DNA of 64,000 nt from assembly GCA_947498935.1 (NCBI GenBank), contig CANMMM010000006.1, positions 1-64,000 on the forward strand. The letters run 5' to 3'. The stretch comes from an uncultured Aquimarina sp. Lineage in GTDB: Bacteria; Bacteroidota; Bacteroidia; Flavobacteriales; Flavobacteriaceae. This document shows, piece after piece, positions 53,601-59,805 of the stretch (its first letter is position 1; each line of letters starts with the position of its first letter). A program made the translations under genes and the position numbers. The notes beneath the pieces were generated by a model, which was not told the DNA's origin, searched no databases, and saw only the letters and a list, made by a program, of their open reading frames with translations.

Positions 53601-56470
53601 CTGTACAAGGAGGGTCTGGAGACTTCTTATTCGAAGTAATCAGTGGACCATCGGGATCGATTTTACCATCGGCGATAGATCCAGCAGCAGGATTGAATAC
53701 AGCACAATTTGCGATGCCGAGAACATTAGGGATTTATACGATTAGAATTACAGATCAAGGAACGAATTGTACGATTACTGTAAATCATGAAATAGATGAG
53801 TTTGATACCATCGCTATAGTAGCCACAGAACAAACACCAGTGAGTTGTCTGGGGGATGCAGATGGTACCATTAGTCTTGCCGTTACAGGGTATACAGGAA
53901 GTTACAATTTTGAAATTTTTAATTTAGATGGTAGTTCAGCTGGATTTACAGGAACAGCAACTGCTACTAATACGAGTCCTAGTGTATTACCTATATCCTT
54001 GCCACAAGGAATCTATATCGTAGAAGTTAGAGAAGCAGTAACGCCTTTCTGTACTGAGCGATCTAATGTGGTAGCAGTAACAGGACCAGGATCTGCATTA
54101 GTAACTTCTGTGTCTATAATTAATGAGATAGAATCGTGTGATCCTAGGTCAGATGGAGCTATACAAGCTTCTGTTACAGGAGCACAAGGGATTGTGAATT
54201 ATACATTAACACCAGGAGGAACCACTAATGATACAGGGTTGTTTGAGAATTTAACAGCTGGAACGTATACTGTAACTGCTGTTGATATGCAAGGATGTAG
54301 TGATGATGAAATGTTTGAAATCTTAAGCCCTACGCCAATGACCATAGCAGCGATACCTACGAGTAGTGTGAGTTGTTTCGGATCAACGGATGGTCGTATT
54401 GTAGTAAATGCTACAGGAGGTCAGGGACCAGGTACTTACTTATATACACTGACATTCCCAGATGGTGTTACTACTAGTGGGCCACAAACGATCAATGAGT
54501 TTACCAATCTTGGACCTGGAGATTATAGAGTCACGGTGTCTGATAATTTGAATTGTTCAGAATTTATAGATACAACTATTATTGAACCAAGTGAAGTAAC
54601 AGTAACTATAGATAGTGTAACACAAGTAGCCTGTAATCTAGATACCATAGATGTAGTTATTAGTGGTACGAGTGATGTAGCTATTAGTTTATATTATGTA
54701 GTAGATCAGGATGGTAATGAGACTTCAAGTACATCAACAAACTTTACAGCATTAGGAGCAGGGACGTATCAATTTTTTGTAGAAGATGTAAATGGATGTA
54801 GATCCGATCTATCAATACCAGTACCTGTATTACCGATCAGTAATATCTCAATTGCATTGGATGTATCGGCAGCAAATGTAAATTGCTTTAATGAAAGTAG
54901 CGGTATTATCAGTGCTACAGTGAGTGGCGGTGTCGGTAGTTATAACTTTGAGTTAGCTAATACAACTACAGGTGATACATGGACTGCACAACCTGAGAAT
55001 GAGTTTAGAGACCTTCCACCAGGAGCATATGTTTATACGGTAACTAGTGGAGGGAACTGTACATCTACTGCAAACTTTACAATTACCAATCCAGCAGAAT
55101 TTACGCCTACTAGTGATGTATCTAATGTAAGTTGTAATGGAGAGGATAATGGTAGTATCAGAATTTTAGCTAGTGGTGGTACACCTCCATATTCTTTTGC
55201 GATTAGTTCTAATCCAGGTGTTTTCTTTAACGATGCATCAGATAATATTCCTAATGAGCATATATTCGATAGGTTAGCGCCAGGATCATATGATGTATTG
55301 GCACAAGATGCTAATGGGTGTGATGTGGTATTTCCAATTACCATTACAGAACCTCCGATATTAAGTGCGAATATAGTAGGAGCGGTAACACCAGAAACCT
55401 GTGCTGGAGATAGCGATGGAGCTGCTACTATAGAGATTTCAGGAGGTACAGGACCTTATTCTACTAATATTACGAATAATGATGCAGACTTTGTAGAAGG
55501 GCAGTTTAGCTTTACAGGACTACCAGGCGGTGTCACTACAGTATTTATTATAGATAGTAGTGGTTGTAGAATTAGTCTACCGATAGAGATACCTGAAGGG
55601 GTAGTGCTAGTAGCCACAATGCAAGAACGATTCGAGTGCCCAATATGGGATCTTACAGATCCAAAAACACCAATTATTATTCAAGATCCAAGATATTATG
55701 TAGATTTTGAATTAGGGCCAGAGTCAGAGAATACGAATTTAGAGTTTGTACTGACACCAGTTGATGGAGCTCCAACACCGATACCACAGTTAACACAAGG
55801 GCAGTTTGAAGTATTTGCTCCGGGAACTTATCAAGGAATGGTTCGATACATCCCTACAGGTTGCGAATTTAATGCAGGAACTATAACAGTAGAGGAATAT
55901 ACACCTAGACCATTACCTATCGCACAGATGACTAATAATCCTAGAGACCCTAATGAATATGAGATCTTTGTAGGAACAGAAGGGTATAATAATGAGTATG
56001 TCTACTCGGTAGCCATGTTACAAGAAGGACAAACTTTTGCTTCATTAACACCAGCAGATTATACAACATTAGCGACTAATATATTTACTATAGAAGCTAC
56101 AGCATCATATGCAATACAAGTTATAGATACCCGTGCTTCTAATAGGGAATGTGAAGTGAACCGTGTACAAGATTTAGAGTTTATCAATATCATGATTCCA
56201 AATTACTTTACACCTAATGATGGTTCTACTGGTTGGTACCCTCGTCAGGATCCATTTAAGCAACCTTTCTTCTTTGGTAATATGGAAGTAAAAGTGTTTG
56301 ATCGTCATGGAAGGTTGTTAGCCGAATTTTTGGGAGATCAAGGAACTAATGGAGGATGGAAAGGTATTTATCAAGGAAAAGATTTGCCTTCGGGAGATTA
56401 CTGGTACATGATCGTGATGAATGATGTACATAATAGAAAGTTTACAGGTCACTTTACTTTATACAGATAA
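41627..56470 (+). CDS. Giant SprB-like T9SS type B surface adhesin
   Basis: 4947 residues. Signal peptide ends at 'SYAQ' (residue 27). The N-terminal adhesin region has 'RIVYAGLYWSANYY' and 'GACGGWILVVAYEDP', split by a protease-associated (PA)-like insert at about 180-288 ('GVVIVDTTPDMPKLVG'). A DUF11-like domain spans about 565-720. From about 943 to 4655 there are some 41 SprB-type repeats of about 90 residues, each with a Cys early and a second Cys late. The C-terminus (about 4854-4947; 'IPNYFTPNDG', 'VFDRHGRLLAEF', 'LPSGDYWYMI') is the type B sorting domain. It is exported by T9SS with the PorP/SprF protein encoded five bases downstream. SprB relatives carry cells over surfaces; the motility role here is inferred. 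Confidence 0.93.
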   Translation: MNNTLLLKKQVSIVLLLLCAINTSYAQVLSDFNPRYTNENIRGNITMAANDIVGVLYNTVTSTDFDPNAAYNIANDFNGNKFTAYIDIDNDPTTFSSSSADLVVPRTDCSRIVYAGLYWSANYYMARTNQIISWPENHIPSTRQTNVRLNIDNSPLAFSYLARPSEFDNDVSDIRLSPVSSYLVIAEPETGCGITNGAALDGNIAVVRNTGGCSMREKVVNAQNAGAVGVVIVDTTPDMPKLVGNGPTITIPSVSIGNDDINNFVLTGEDLINALRAESNVVIATLSTDGNDENFNLPFTDPRRQGPANFENIKFKVPNGSYVDIAAQSIIWDGYRNTPTNNNTVANDEVQYVCYSDVTALIDPNNPFGTYTVANMNATQAFTSTADGACGGWILVVAYEDPQESSKYISMQDGYVQIRASDPPLDFNFSGFRTLQGNQPVEVVFSTAGLEGDRAFTGDQLLIETPPVGSGNFTPLGSGTSVIDDVNPTTNFFNSSISINNNYTTNRVPASENTLGFDADLFSLPNAGNNLIGNNQTSANFRLSTAGDRYGVFFGAFSVTVIEPELQIIKRVYALDGITEITGNNVELGDEVFYDLEIENIGNEDFVDGTVLITDVLPANMDFVGDITMSPGISLISDPTSNTLVFSISSSAVETPNDQPVGVGDGPIFIRFRAGLVSTCEELRDACSNIITNTASATYTGLVSGTASGTLSTAELGSCGEDLGEVSNVLVNVPACRQEVTACDDDIVLAAGTGYDQYTWSGPGIAPPIVQTGPTAHLLNIPNVQSGVYSVIKEDIAGSNCMTLTEEFNVQAFREIRNPILDLVNNTSIISTSCSGLDIPQILLCGTQTEFLQTGFDPSGITSISWQRLAPSGSCMVDPNDPCSLLDGNCTDTNWVEEINGNTQNFTVSTAGDYRIMVEFSGGCTIPFYFSAFRNDYQPTLSMNPIECGNDGSVTVTNVPANFAFSLTSGGPYTNTAGVFPISTPGDVTVYGIDTAFTGCEYTATINVPIYNPTFEVTTVDPTCINNDTGTGGGIITISVTGGIPEYQYTISSPALGAVSPIIVPNSSANNGNYSELNLPPGDYTVEVISNRPTPECIDSFNVTINPAPDFDAEVVLIAPETCDRGALVEVNVRNGSGNYAYDNGNGNFVSCNIFEIPSPADPSQTYTFRVSDQNIPSGTAACIISASIDNISPYTPTVIDAITIIDPPCPGDSGQLQVAVNPSVAGRVYTYQLWDCAADLNCGDPANWDPTLWTLVDEIPSATSQNVTFVNVAEGSDYVVSVQHNNTTPTISNPTCTFPTPAPTICPVRQRVGAISSPSNITAVVPATPQRPLSCIPGQENALLEVTSITGGSGAYEWSTDNSFFQNVTTTPFTVDAPAAGTYTIYIRNQGTSDCAVSYEVTVADLQNITDIVFTPGDTNCTTGTSEVSFEATPPITAAGVTYQYQVTPDPTSGTGTTGFQVTNSYTVSADVVYTIIARRSDEQCEFTDQYTIASIPPIAITSAVEAAPAVCVGDANGALTFTVTNSTSFDYTISVGGSIVNSGNGVTTNNVDINGLAAGNYTITVTDTNPGGSGSPRNCSDTRTVIITEPTAPLAITVATFDSNCAVNSGTITATATGGRGNYQYQLVNSAGTIEVPYPNTTGIFPGLATGDYTVFVRDGNSAAACETSRPARINQLASPTIALANGGDPCYDGVDQASQRITITPGVPSPIGPFEYSLNGGTATAVTFLGAPAPANTFEIPNLIPNTYTVIVTNTATNCATTSLSFTINPELTISASLVNDITCTEPANLSFTAAGGSTTYTGFAVYDYNAGSPTLNTATTDSNTAHALNTPGEYVIQVTDDQGCTAFSNPITVTSYETMVASAPVITNPNCAGENGTIAISLTAGEGPFTYTLDNDPTTTQGPTGTGPVTFINVPVGPHTITITDGTGNTPPCTIDVPAEIIAPTPITASIAQTQEYRCDVAGSSTTPQLGEISVTSPANGTPPYAYSIDGIDYSNTTGIFANLTDGIYTLYIRDANTTACPVELGDITIAPLVQVTDLSFITTQIQCPGLTSNVTVSATLDGTSGVTYQITAPTTINPQPAPNENRFDGLTSGTTYTFEATTATHGCVYTETFTVPLIDFIAVNGTVVNEPTCNGQSTGEIGFTVSGIDLTTTTYAYEVRLGSATGTIVANNTGQNTPTITTTDILAAGTYTIIVTDETTNCSDDTEVILGEPAVLTIGATTNPDLTCVQNATITVTTATGGNGGYQYELLDNGGTVIAGPQSSTVFSVSVAGVYTINATDALGCTATTTATVTTPPAVTAIIETTSDLCFDTTDQASLDITINTGVGPFTYAVNGGANMTVTGTAFTMSGLTPDAYSILITDANGCTITLNQTIQPQITLTASLLKDLDCSASPEGQIQVTSTGGNGTNTFELDINGSGYAPYTGAFPYIAATAGTYQFRVRDVAGCQAETAPITVTPAPNPQVNPPTITNPRCNGGVDGSVTININTAIGTGPYQVDFNGAGFSNQLTYGGLAENTYNYTVRDAKGCEESFSVTLSAPPVIIDSIDRRNISCTGGIFTQGRFEFQMITGGVPPYDITLLNTADLSLATTSSTNPVAGVAAGATISFDDLAFGNYTLRVVDANGCTYSFFESISTTPIFQINSYVVTSCSAGLELNIGIVTGTGNPPFRIREYFPGTTAPYVPFSSPGTNSHVITGLPFDTPFTFEVIDANDCTDIQTIIPQPSPGTIAIAATPTPITCVGANDGSIDYSVTGYQGTELTYSIFRSDNLVTPITASYTFSATNPQTVAAGGTATGTVSGFGPGTYLIRVNETDGALGANQCNAAIEFTIQEAPTPFTYDSTTIIDGNCNAASQGIVAVSGGQTPYLFAVVQDGAAAPSSGAYNASNVVVLDQTITTDWDLYTQDAFGCVLGPIDLTAAVIPNPTIDAISAVVDSCIFDGSFEFTVTATSQSIPDFGIDDGDTSTSDAIVFATGTATANPNEYEYTYTVSGPSVDAYTITLRDQNGCIDTDSVTIYPELIVDANFTVDPTCFNANSGTVTATVTGGSDISANWTVVLIDTDTSLAAGTGPAFTAPNSYEFTNVPTGNYEVQVIDSATGCPAAVDAVQRAPLVTPVITVAIDEISCIGATDGAITVSIQPGTDGFGPYTYELLENNGGTAGALIATQVDNPLFTGLSFDALAAPFPTAGEYLVRVRSVLGCEASSPATLVNPTLATVNPLTVTPYTCTGTTVNTPVITVDGFTGGTPPYTISYVDPSGNTVGPVAPASLDTDMATAGIQIIANEAGNYTFTIFDANNCPNLLAAFPVPAFPIMTDAIVNQVTGIDCNTNTEEVTVTVAGGTGTYDFVEANGLVPPQNGIASTTSNPFFLPGVGNYTFNVVDATTGCTIQTLPYDVAPYDTITAAIAVVAPDDIECFNDATARVALTVTGHTGLYNYTATNTTTGATINGTGDTTVQNPLEIVGFQAGTIEVAITDPVSACTDTSNSVVIGQPTQVMLALNSTVNANCTDDAQIRVVATGGTPPYTFTAINAPATVAFLETNNTGIFDVPVPNTPSATADYQITVSDANSCTLPALDVTVNRTDNPVLAPLAVDDVCTHDGSYVITATATSNVPAPGTGTLRFQLGTGDIEDANNGSTSHTFTVATTGIYTVTAYDENGCPSNVESITILPALLATADFTADPTCRDADGTITVNVSGGSDFSANAANFSFILNGTDSTGSPVNINQTGAGGNIFTSVSAGNYTVSIVDVNLPAVTTTPCALTIAVPQLSIPVDPIPSAVPTPVSCIGATDGTIDVSLQAGTDIDGPYTYELFVDNLGTPGAAVGAPQLENSLFTNLSMGDYIVVVTSDRNCAAQLPVSVPDATQVAVTTAQSAYGCAPDNSSIFPIITVTITDGIPPYSISYVTPSGTTITEPTIVDADTVTAGVQYEIVADQELDYAITVTDANSCNTVPSVIVESVLPFPIMTNPTAVVSMGGDITCTSDEMVDVTVQGGSGDFLFEVISGPSGSILPSAIDPAAGLNTAQFAMPRTLGIYTIRITDQGTNCTITVNHEIDEFDTIAIVATEQTPVSCLGDADGTISLAVTGYTGSYNFEIFNLDGSSAGFTGTATATNTSPSVLPISLPQGIYIVEVREAVTPFCTERSNVVAVTGPGSALVTSVSIINEIESCDPRSDGAIQASVTGAQGIVNYTLTPGGTTNDTGLFENLTAGTYTVTAVDMQGCSDDEMFEILSPTPMTIAAIPTSSVSCFGSTDGRIVVNATGGQGPGTYLYTLTFPDGVTTSGPQTINEFTNLGPGDYRVTVSDNLNCSEFIDTTIIEPSEVTVTIDSVTQVACNLDTIDVVISGTSDVAISLYYVVDQDGNETSSTSTNFTALGAGTYQFFVEDVNGCRSDLSIPVPVLPISNISIALDVSAANVNCFNESSGIISATVSGGVGSYNFELANTTTGDTWTAQPENEFRDLPPGAYVYTVTSGGNCTSTANFTITNPAEFTPTSDVSNVSCNGEDNGSIRILASGGTPPYSFAISSNPGVFFNDASDNIPNEHIFDRLAPGSYDVLAQDANGCDVVFPITITEPPILSANIVGAVTPETCAGDSDGAATIEISGGTGPYSTNITNNDADFVEGQFSFTGLPGGVTTVFIIDSSGCRISLPIEIPEGVVLVATMQERFECPIWDLTDPKTPIIIQDPRYYVDFELGPESENTNLEFVLTPVDGAPTPIPQLTQGQFEVFAPGTYQGMVRYIPTGCEFNAGTITVEEYTPRPLPIAQMTNNPRDPNEYEIFVGTEGYNNEYVYSVAMLQEGQTFASLTPADYTTLATNIFTIEATASYAIQVIDTRASNRECEVNRVQDLEFINIMIPNYFTPNDGSTGWYPRQDPFKQPFFFGNMEVKVFDRHGRLLAEFLGDQGTNGGWKGIYQGKDLPSGDYWYMIVMNDVHNRKFTGHFTLYR
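44453..55590 (+). repeat. Tandem SprB-type protein repeats with a seven-unit higher-order period
   Basis: By eye about 41 units, each opening with a Cys followed by a G-x-x-G-x-I/V strand and a 'GG-x-P-Y-x-Y' turn, and closing with 'G-x-Y-x-V-x-V-x-D-x-x-G-C'. Unit n resembles unit n+7: for example, units opening at Cys codons 44993, 46985, 48812, 50732, 52688 and 54632 share a P-x-[LIV]-x-x-x-A-x-[LF] lead-in, most clearly in the middle four. Spacing of these markers is 664, 609, 640, 652 and 648 residues. Confidence 0.75.
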
Positions 56471-56475
56471 TAAGA

Positions 56476-57456
56476 ATGAATAGAAATAATAGATTGGTAA
56501 TTAGTATCACAGTAGTGATGATGACTATACTTATGAATAATATTTTTGGACAGGAGTTTTTTGCTCCTGTTCAGAATCAATACATCGCCGATAATCCATA
56601 TTTGATTTCTAGTGCGTATGCAGGGATCGGGGATTGCTGGCAGGTACGTGCCTCTGGATTTGAGCAATGGGTAAGTGTAGCCAATGCTCCTGGTACACAG
56701 TCGATCTCTGGAGATGGGCGGATATCAGACCGATCAGGTGTTGGAGCTATTTTATTTAATGATAGAAATGGTTTTACAACTCAGAAAGGTTTTCAACTAT
56801 CATTTGCACATCACCTTACGCTCAATGAATATACCAATCAATATTTATCCTTTGGACTGAGTTATAAATTTACCCAATTCGGTATTAACACTTCTGAGTT
56901 TAGTGATGGAGACCCGAATAGTCCTCTAAATCCATCAAATTTACCTAATATAAGCGTAAATAATTCAAATTTTGATTTGGGAGCACTGTATAGAATGGGA
57001 CGTTTTTTCTTAAGTGCTAATGTGGTAAATATTTTGCAAAAAGAGATTGACGATTTTAATCCTACAGAACCTTCGCAGATACAGAATTATTATCTGTATA
57101 CAGGGTATACATTTTACCATCGATTTAGTGATATCGAAATAGAACCGACGGTATTGTACCAAAATTTTAGAGGAGATGGACGAAGTACTGCCGATTTAAA
57201 CCTAAAAGTCAGAAAATTACGAAAATCAGATTATTACTGGGCAGGTATTAGCATACGTTCTTTAGTAGATCAAGATTTTAAACCACTATCTGTTTCTCCT
57301 ATGATAGGGGTAAAAAAATATAATTTTTATGTAGCGTACGGATACCAGATAAATACTAATGAAGTGTTACAACCTACATCTGCAGCAGGATCACATTTAA
57401 TTACTTTAGGAATCGATTTTAGTTGTAGACAAAGTAAGTGTGGATGTACCTACTAA
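56476..57456 (+). CDS. PorP/SprF family type IX secretion system membrane protein
   Basis: 326 residues with a signal peptide ending 'NNIFGQ'. Family hallmarks are 'PVQNQYIADNPYLISSAYAG', 'RSGVGAILFNDRNGFTTQKG', 'HHLTLNE....LSFGLSYKF' and a C-terminal strand. It is an outer-membrane barrel that assists export or anchoring of the adhesin encoded five bases upstream; sprB-sprF pairs are the classic arrangement for type B cargo. It ends in a Cys-rich tail (CRQSKCGCTY), unusual at the end of a barrel. Confidence 0.92.
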   Translation: MNRNNRLVISITVVMMTILMNNIFGQEFFAPVQNQYIADNPYLISSAYAGIGDCWQVRASGFEQWVSVANAPGTQSISGDGRISDRSGVGAILFNDRNGFTTQKGFQLSFAHHLTLNEYTNQYLSFGLSYKFTQFGINTSEFSDGDPNSPLNPSNLPNISVNNSNFDLGALYRMGRFFLSANVVNILQKEIDDFNPTEPSQIQNYYLYTGYTFYHRFSDIEIEPTVLYQNFRGDGRSTADLNLKVRKLRKSDYYWAGISIRSLVDQDFKPLSVSPMIGVKKYNFYVAYGYQINTNEVLQPTSAAGSHLITLGIDFSCRQSKCGCTY

Positions 57457-57503
57457 TTGTATACTAATTTAGGAATGATAATGACTGTTTTTTTAGTAAA
57501 GAC

Positions 57504-57590
57504 GCGTTAGGGATAGCAGTGAAAATCCCGCAGCCCGACCATAGGAGGTGCGAGGAATTGTAACGGATAGCCCGACCCTTGGGTAACGCC
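57504..57590 (+). repeat. Dispersed intergenic repeat, family A (copy A9)
   Basis: GCGTTAGGGATAGCAGTG ... AATCCCGCAGCCCGACC ... GGATAGCCCGACCCTTGG ... TAACGCC, 87 bp with intact ends. Confidence 0.86.
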
Positions 57591-57878
57591 ATAACTGCTA
57601 TAGCTACCAAATCCTAAAAAAGTCATATAATGATTACAAATACTAGTAATTAAAGGTTTAAAAGTTAATTACAGCGAACTTAATGTGTGTTATATCGATA
57701 TTTTAAGTATAAAAAATAGTTGTAAAATCTTTTTTTAAGATATTATTTAATATTTTTAGCATCGATAAAAGGGCTTCTTACTAATTTTAAAAACTAATGA
57801 TTAAAATTTAAGGTTGTTATGATATAAAATGATTGTTTTACCGACAACCTTAGTATTGAAATTTACGAACACTCATAA

Positions 57879-58040
57879 GAAGTGATTTAGATTTTTTGAA
57901 TGTCAGCGAACATCGTAAGATTTTGTGACCAAATGCAGTGATTTTTTTGTTGTATAGCAGTGCTACGAAACTCAAAAATTGCAAAATCTGGGTGCTAAAG
58001 ATCGTTTTGATAGCAAATTGAAAAAAGTGTAAACTACTTC
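57879..58040 (+). mobile_element. Family B palindromic element (B8)
   Basis: Ends GAAGTGATTTAGA and TGTAAACTACTTC (imperfect inverted match). It shares GTGACCAAATGCAGTGATTT, TATAGCAGTGCTACG and AAAGATCGTTTTGATAGCAA with B3 and B7. 162 bp. Confidence 0.82.
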
Positions 58041-58070
58041 ACTATTAACATTAGACTACATATATATTTT

Positions 58071-59315
58071 ATGAAATCATTTTTTAGAATTGTAAAACTA
58101 ACGATTCCTATTATTGGAGCATTATTGCTAGGTGTGTCTTGCGAGACAGAAAGTTTTGATGCAGAAGAAACTGGTCAGCTACCTGATGATGTAAAACAAA
58201 AATTAATTCGTCTAGGAGTGAATCCTAACGAGTCAGAATTGACCACTACAACCCATCCAAGTGGCCAAGAAATTAGTGTATGGCAATCGGGAGATATTTT
58301 AATATCTAGCGATCGACTTTTTGAATATTCAGATGTACCAACGAATACTACCACTAAAGCCTTTAATACCCTTAATTTAGTACATACGGGGAGTGAAGGC
58401 CGTTTAATCAGTGTAGTATCTCGAGGATTAGGAACCAAAGGAGATACCGCATTACAGCAAGCGCTTGATGCATATAATGCACTGGGACTGAAAGTATCTT
58501 TTTCATTGACCTTTGGTGCGCACGATGCAGATATCGCAGTATACAGAAATATCAGTAAAATGGGATTTGCAAGTTCCTATTTTCCGTACAAAGGAGATCC
58601 AGGCGGAGCCATAGAAGTGAATAATGAGCTTAGAGATCATTTAGATATTAATTTTTGGAAATTGATATTCATGCATGAATTAGGACATTGTATTGGATTG
58701 CGCCACTCTGATTGGCGAACTAGAAAATCATGTGATGTAAGCATAGGAGAAGCTATAGGTAGCGAAGGAGCGATACATATTCCAGGAACAAGTAGTACTG
58801 GTAATGATGTAGAATCCATTATGAAAACTTGTTTTGCTCCTAATGAACGAATGAATTTTACAGATAGTGATTTGATAGCACTACAATTCCTATACGGAGA
58901 TGTATGTAAACCAAATTCTGCGAAATGTGATCCCTCTAAGCCTTGGAAATACTATTTCTGTGGTAGTTGTTTCGAAAGCCCACAGCAAGCAATGGATAAT
59001 GGCTGTAGTGAGGCAAGTACTTGTATCGATGGCGATATGGAATGCTCTATTAATGCTGATAAATGTGATCAGTCTAAGCCTTGGAAATACTATTTCTGCG
59101 GACAATGTTTTGAAAGTCCTACACAAGCTAAAGATAATGGATGTACAGAAGCAGTAAACTGTTCAGGTATGGATGAACAAGAAGCTTTTTGTACAGTAAA
59201 TGCTGATAAATGTGATCAATCTAAACCTTGGAAATACTATTTCTGTGGTAATTGCTACGAAAGTGCACAGCAGGCAGTAGATAATGGCTGTAATGAAGCG
59301 ACAGAATGCTTATAA
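58071..59315 (+). CDS. M57-type metalloprotease lipoprotein with three six-cysteine modules (first of four paralogues, active motif)
   Basis: 414 residues. Lipoprotein-like signal peptide with Cys in 'LLGVSCETES'. The catalytic domain (about 95-280) has the metzincin-like zinc motif HELGHCIGLRH (His202, Glu203, His206, His212), then 'SDWRTRKSC', 'IHIPGT' and a Met-turn 'SIMKTC', as in the 'dual-action HEIGH' M57 peptidases. The C-terminus is three copies of a module C-X6-C-X10-C-X2-C-X11-C-X5-C with 'KPWKYYFCG' in the middle. Probably outer-membrane or surface anchored (acidic residues after Cys). Substrate unknown. Own terminator at 59358. Confidence 0.88.
   Translation: MKSFFRIVKLTIPIIGALLLGVSCETESFDAEETGQLPDDVKQKLIRLGVNPNESELTTTTHPSGQEISVWQSGDILISSDRLFEYSDVPTNTTTKAFNTLNLVHTGSEGRLISVVSRGLGTKGDTALQQALDAYNALGLKVSFSLTFGAHDADIAVYRNISKMGFASSYFPYKGDPGGAIEVNNELRDHLDINFWKLIFMHELGHCIGLRHSDWRTRKSCDVSIGEAIGSEGAIHIPGTSSTGNDVESIMKTCFAPNERMNFTDSDLIALQFLYGDVCKPNSAKCDPSKPWKYYFCGSCFESPQQAMDNGCSEASTCIDGDMECSINADKCDQSKPWKYYFCGQCFESPTQAKDNGCTEAVNCSGMDEQEAFCTVNADKCDQSKPWKYYFCGNCYESAQQAVDNGCNEATECL
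58905..59309 (+). repeat. Three tandem six-cysteine modules of the first M57-like protein
   Basis: Modules at 58905-59024, 59043-59162 and 59190-59309, each 40 codons from first to last Cys. All carry CD-x-SKPWKYYFCG and NGC-x-EA. The inter-module linkers are 6-9 residues. Confidence 0.85.
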
Positions 59316-59357
59316 AGAAATAGTTTTAAAACAGATGTAAGCACTCTAAATATATAG

Positions 59358-59391
59358 AAGCTTGTTACCGAATGTGTAGCAAGCTTTTTTT
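59358..59391 (+). terminator. Terminator of the first M57-like gene
   Basis: AAGCTTG (59358) pairs with CAAGCTT (ending 59386), extended by TTA/TAG, followed by a T tract; 42 bp after the stop. Confidence 0.8.
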
Positions 59392-59805
59392 ATACATGTA
59401 ATAAAGATCATGTGTAGTTAATGTAATCTAGTAGGGCGTTCGTACAATGTAGACTACTGCTGATACAATATGGTAGTACGAATTTTTCCTTTTTTATAAA
59501 TTTGTATCGTAATTATTGTGTGTGTGATGACATACTTCTAGTACGTGGTAAGAAAATATAACACGAAATAGTACGTTATACATACTTTAAGTCACTTCCC
59601 CCCAGAAAAAAGAAAGATAACATGTGCTGAATGGTAGTTGTTTACTGTTTTTAGATGTCGTCTGTCTTATCAATTTACAATTAGATAACATATAGTTTTA
59701 TAATTAAAACTTACTTTTATTACTGCTTTGCATTCGTTTTTATGAAGTAAAGTAGGTATTTAATAACCACTTTTATTAACACAATTATCAAATTTATCAA
59801 TTTGT
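59392..59805. other. 414-bp spacer before the second M57-like gene
   Basis: AT-rich, no gene and no intact repeat. The last 30 bp (TTATTAACAC...AATTTGTATGAAACCA) resemble the leader of the third gene (TTATTAACCA...CATTTGTATGAAACCA), consistent with recent gene duplication including the start region. Confidence 0.5.

Larger units (their letters stand above)
57457..58070. other. 614-bp spacer between PorP/SprF and the first M57-like gene
   Basis: Holds family A copy A9 and family B copy B8, with AT-rich DNA between. No gene is seen. B8 ends 30 bp before the next start codon, so the promoter of that gene must lie in the last 30 bp or within the element. Confidence 0.55.

Noticed and set aside
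21419..58040. A uniform target-site duplication for family B
   Set aside because: Only three copies show matching TAT or TAA flanks; the copies at 33087, 40648 and 57879 do not, so the claim is limited to those three.
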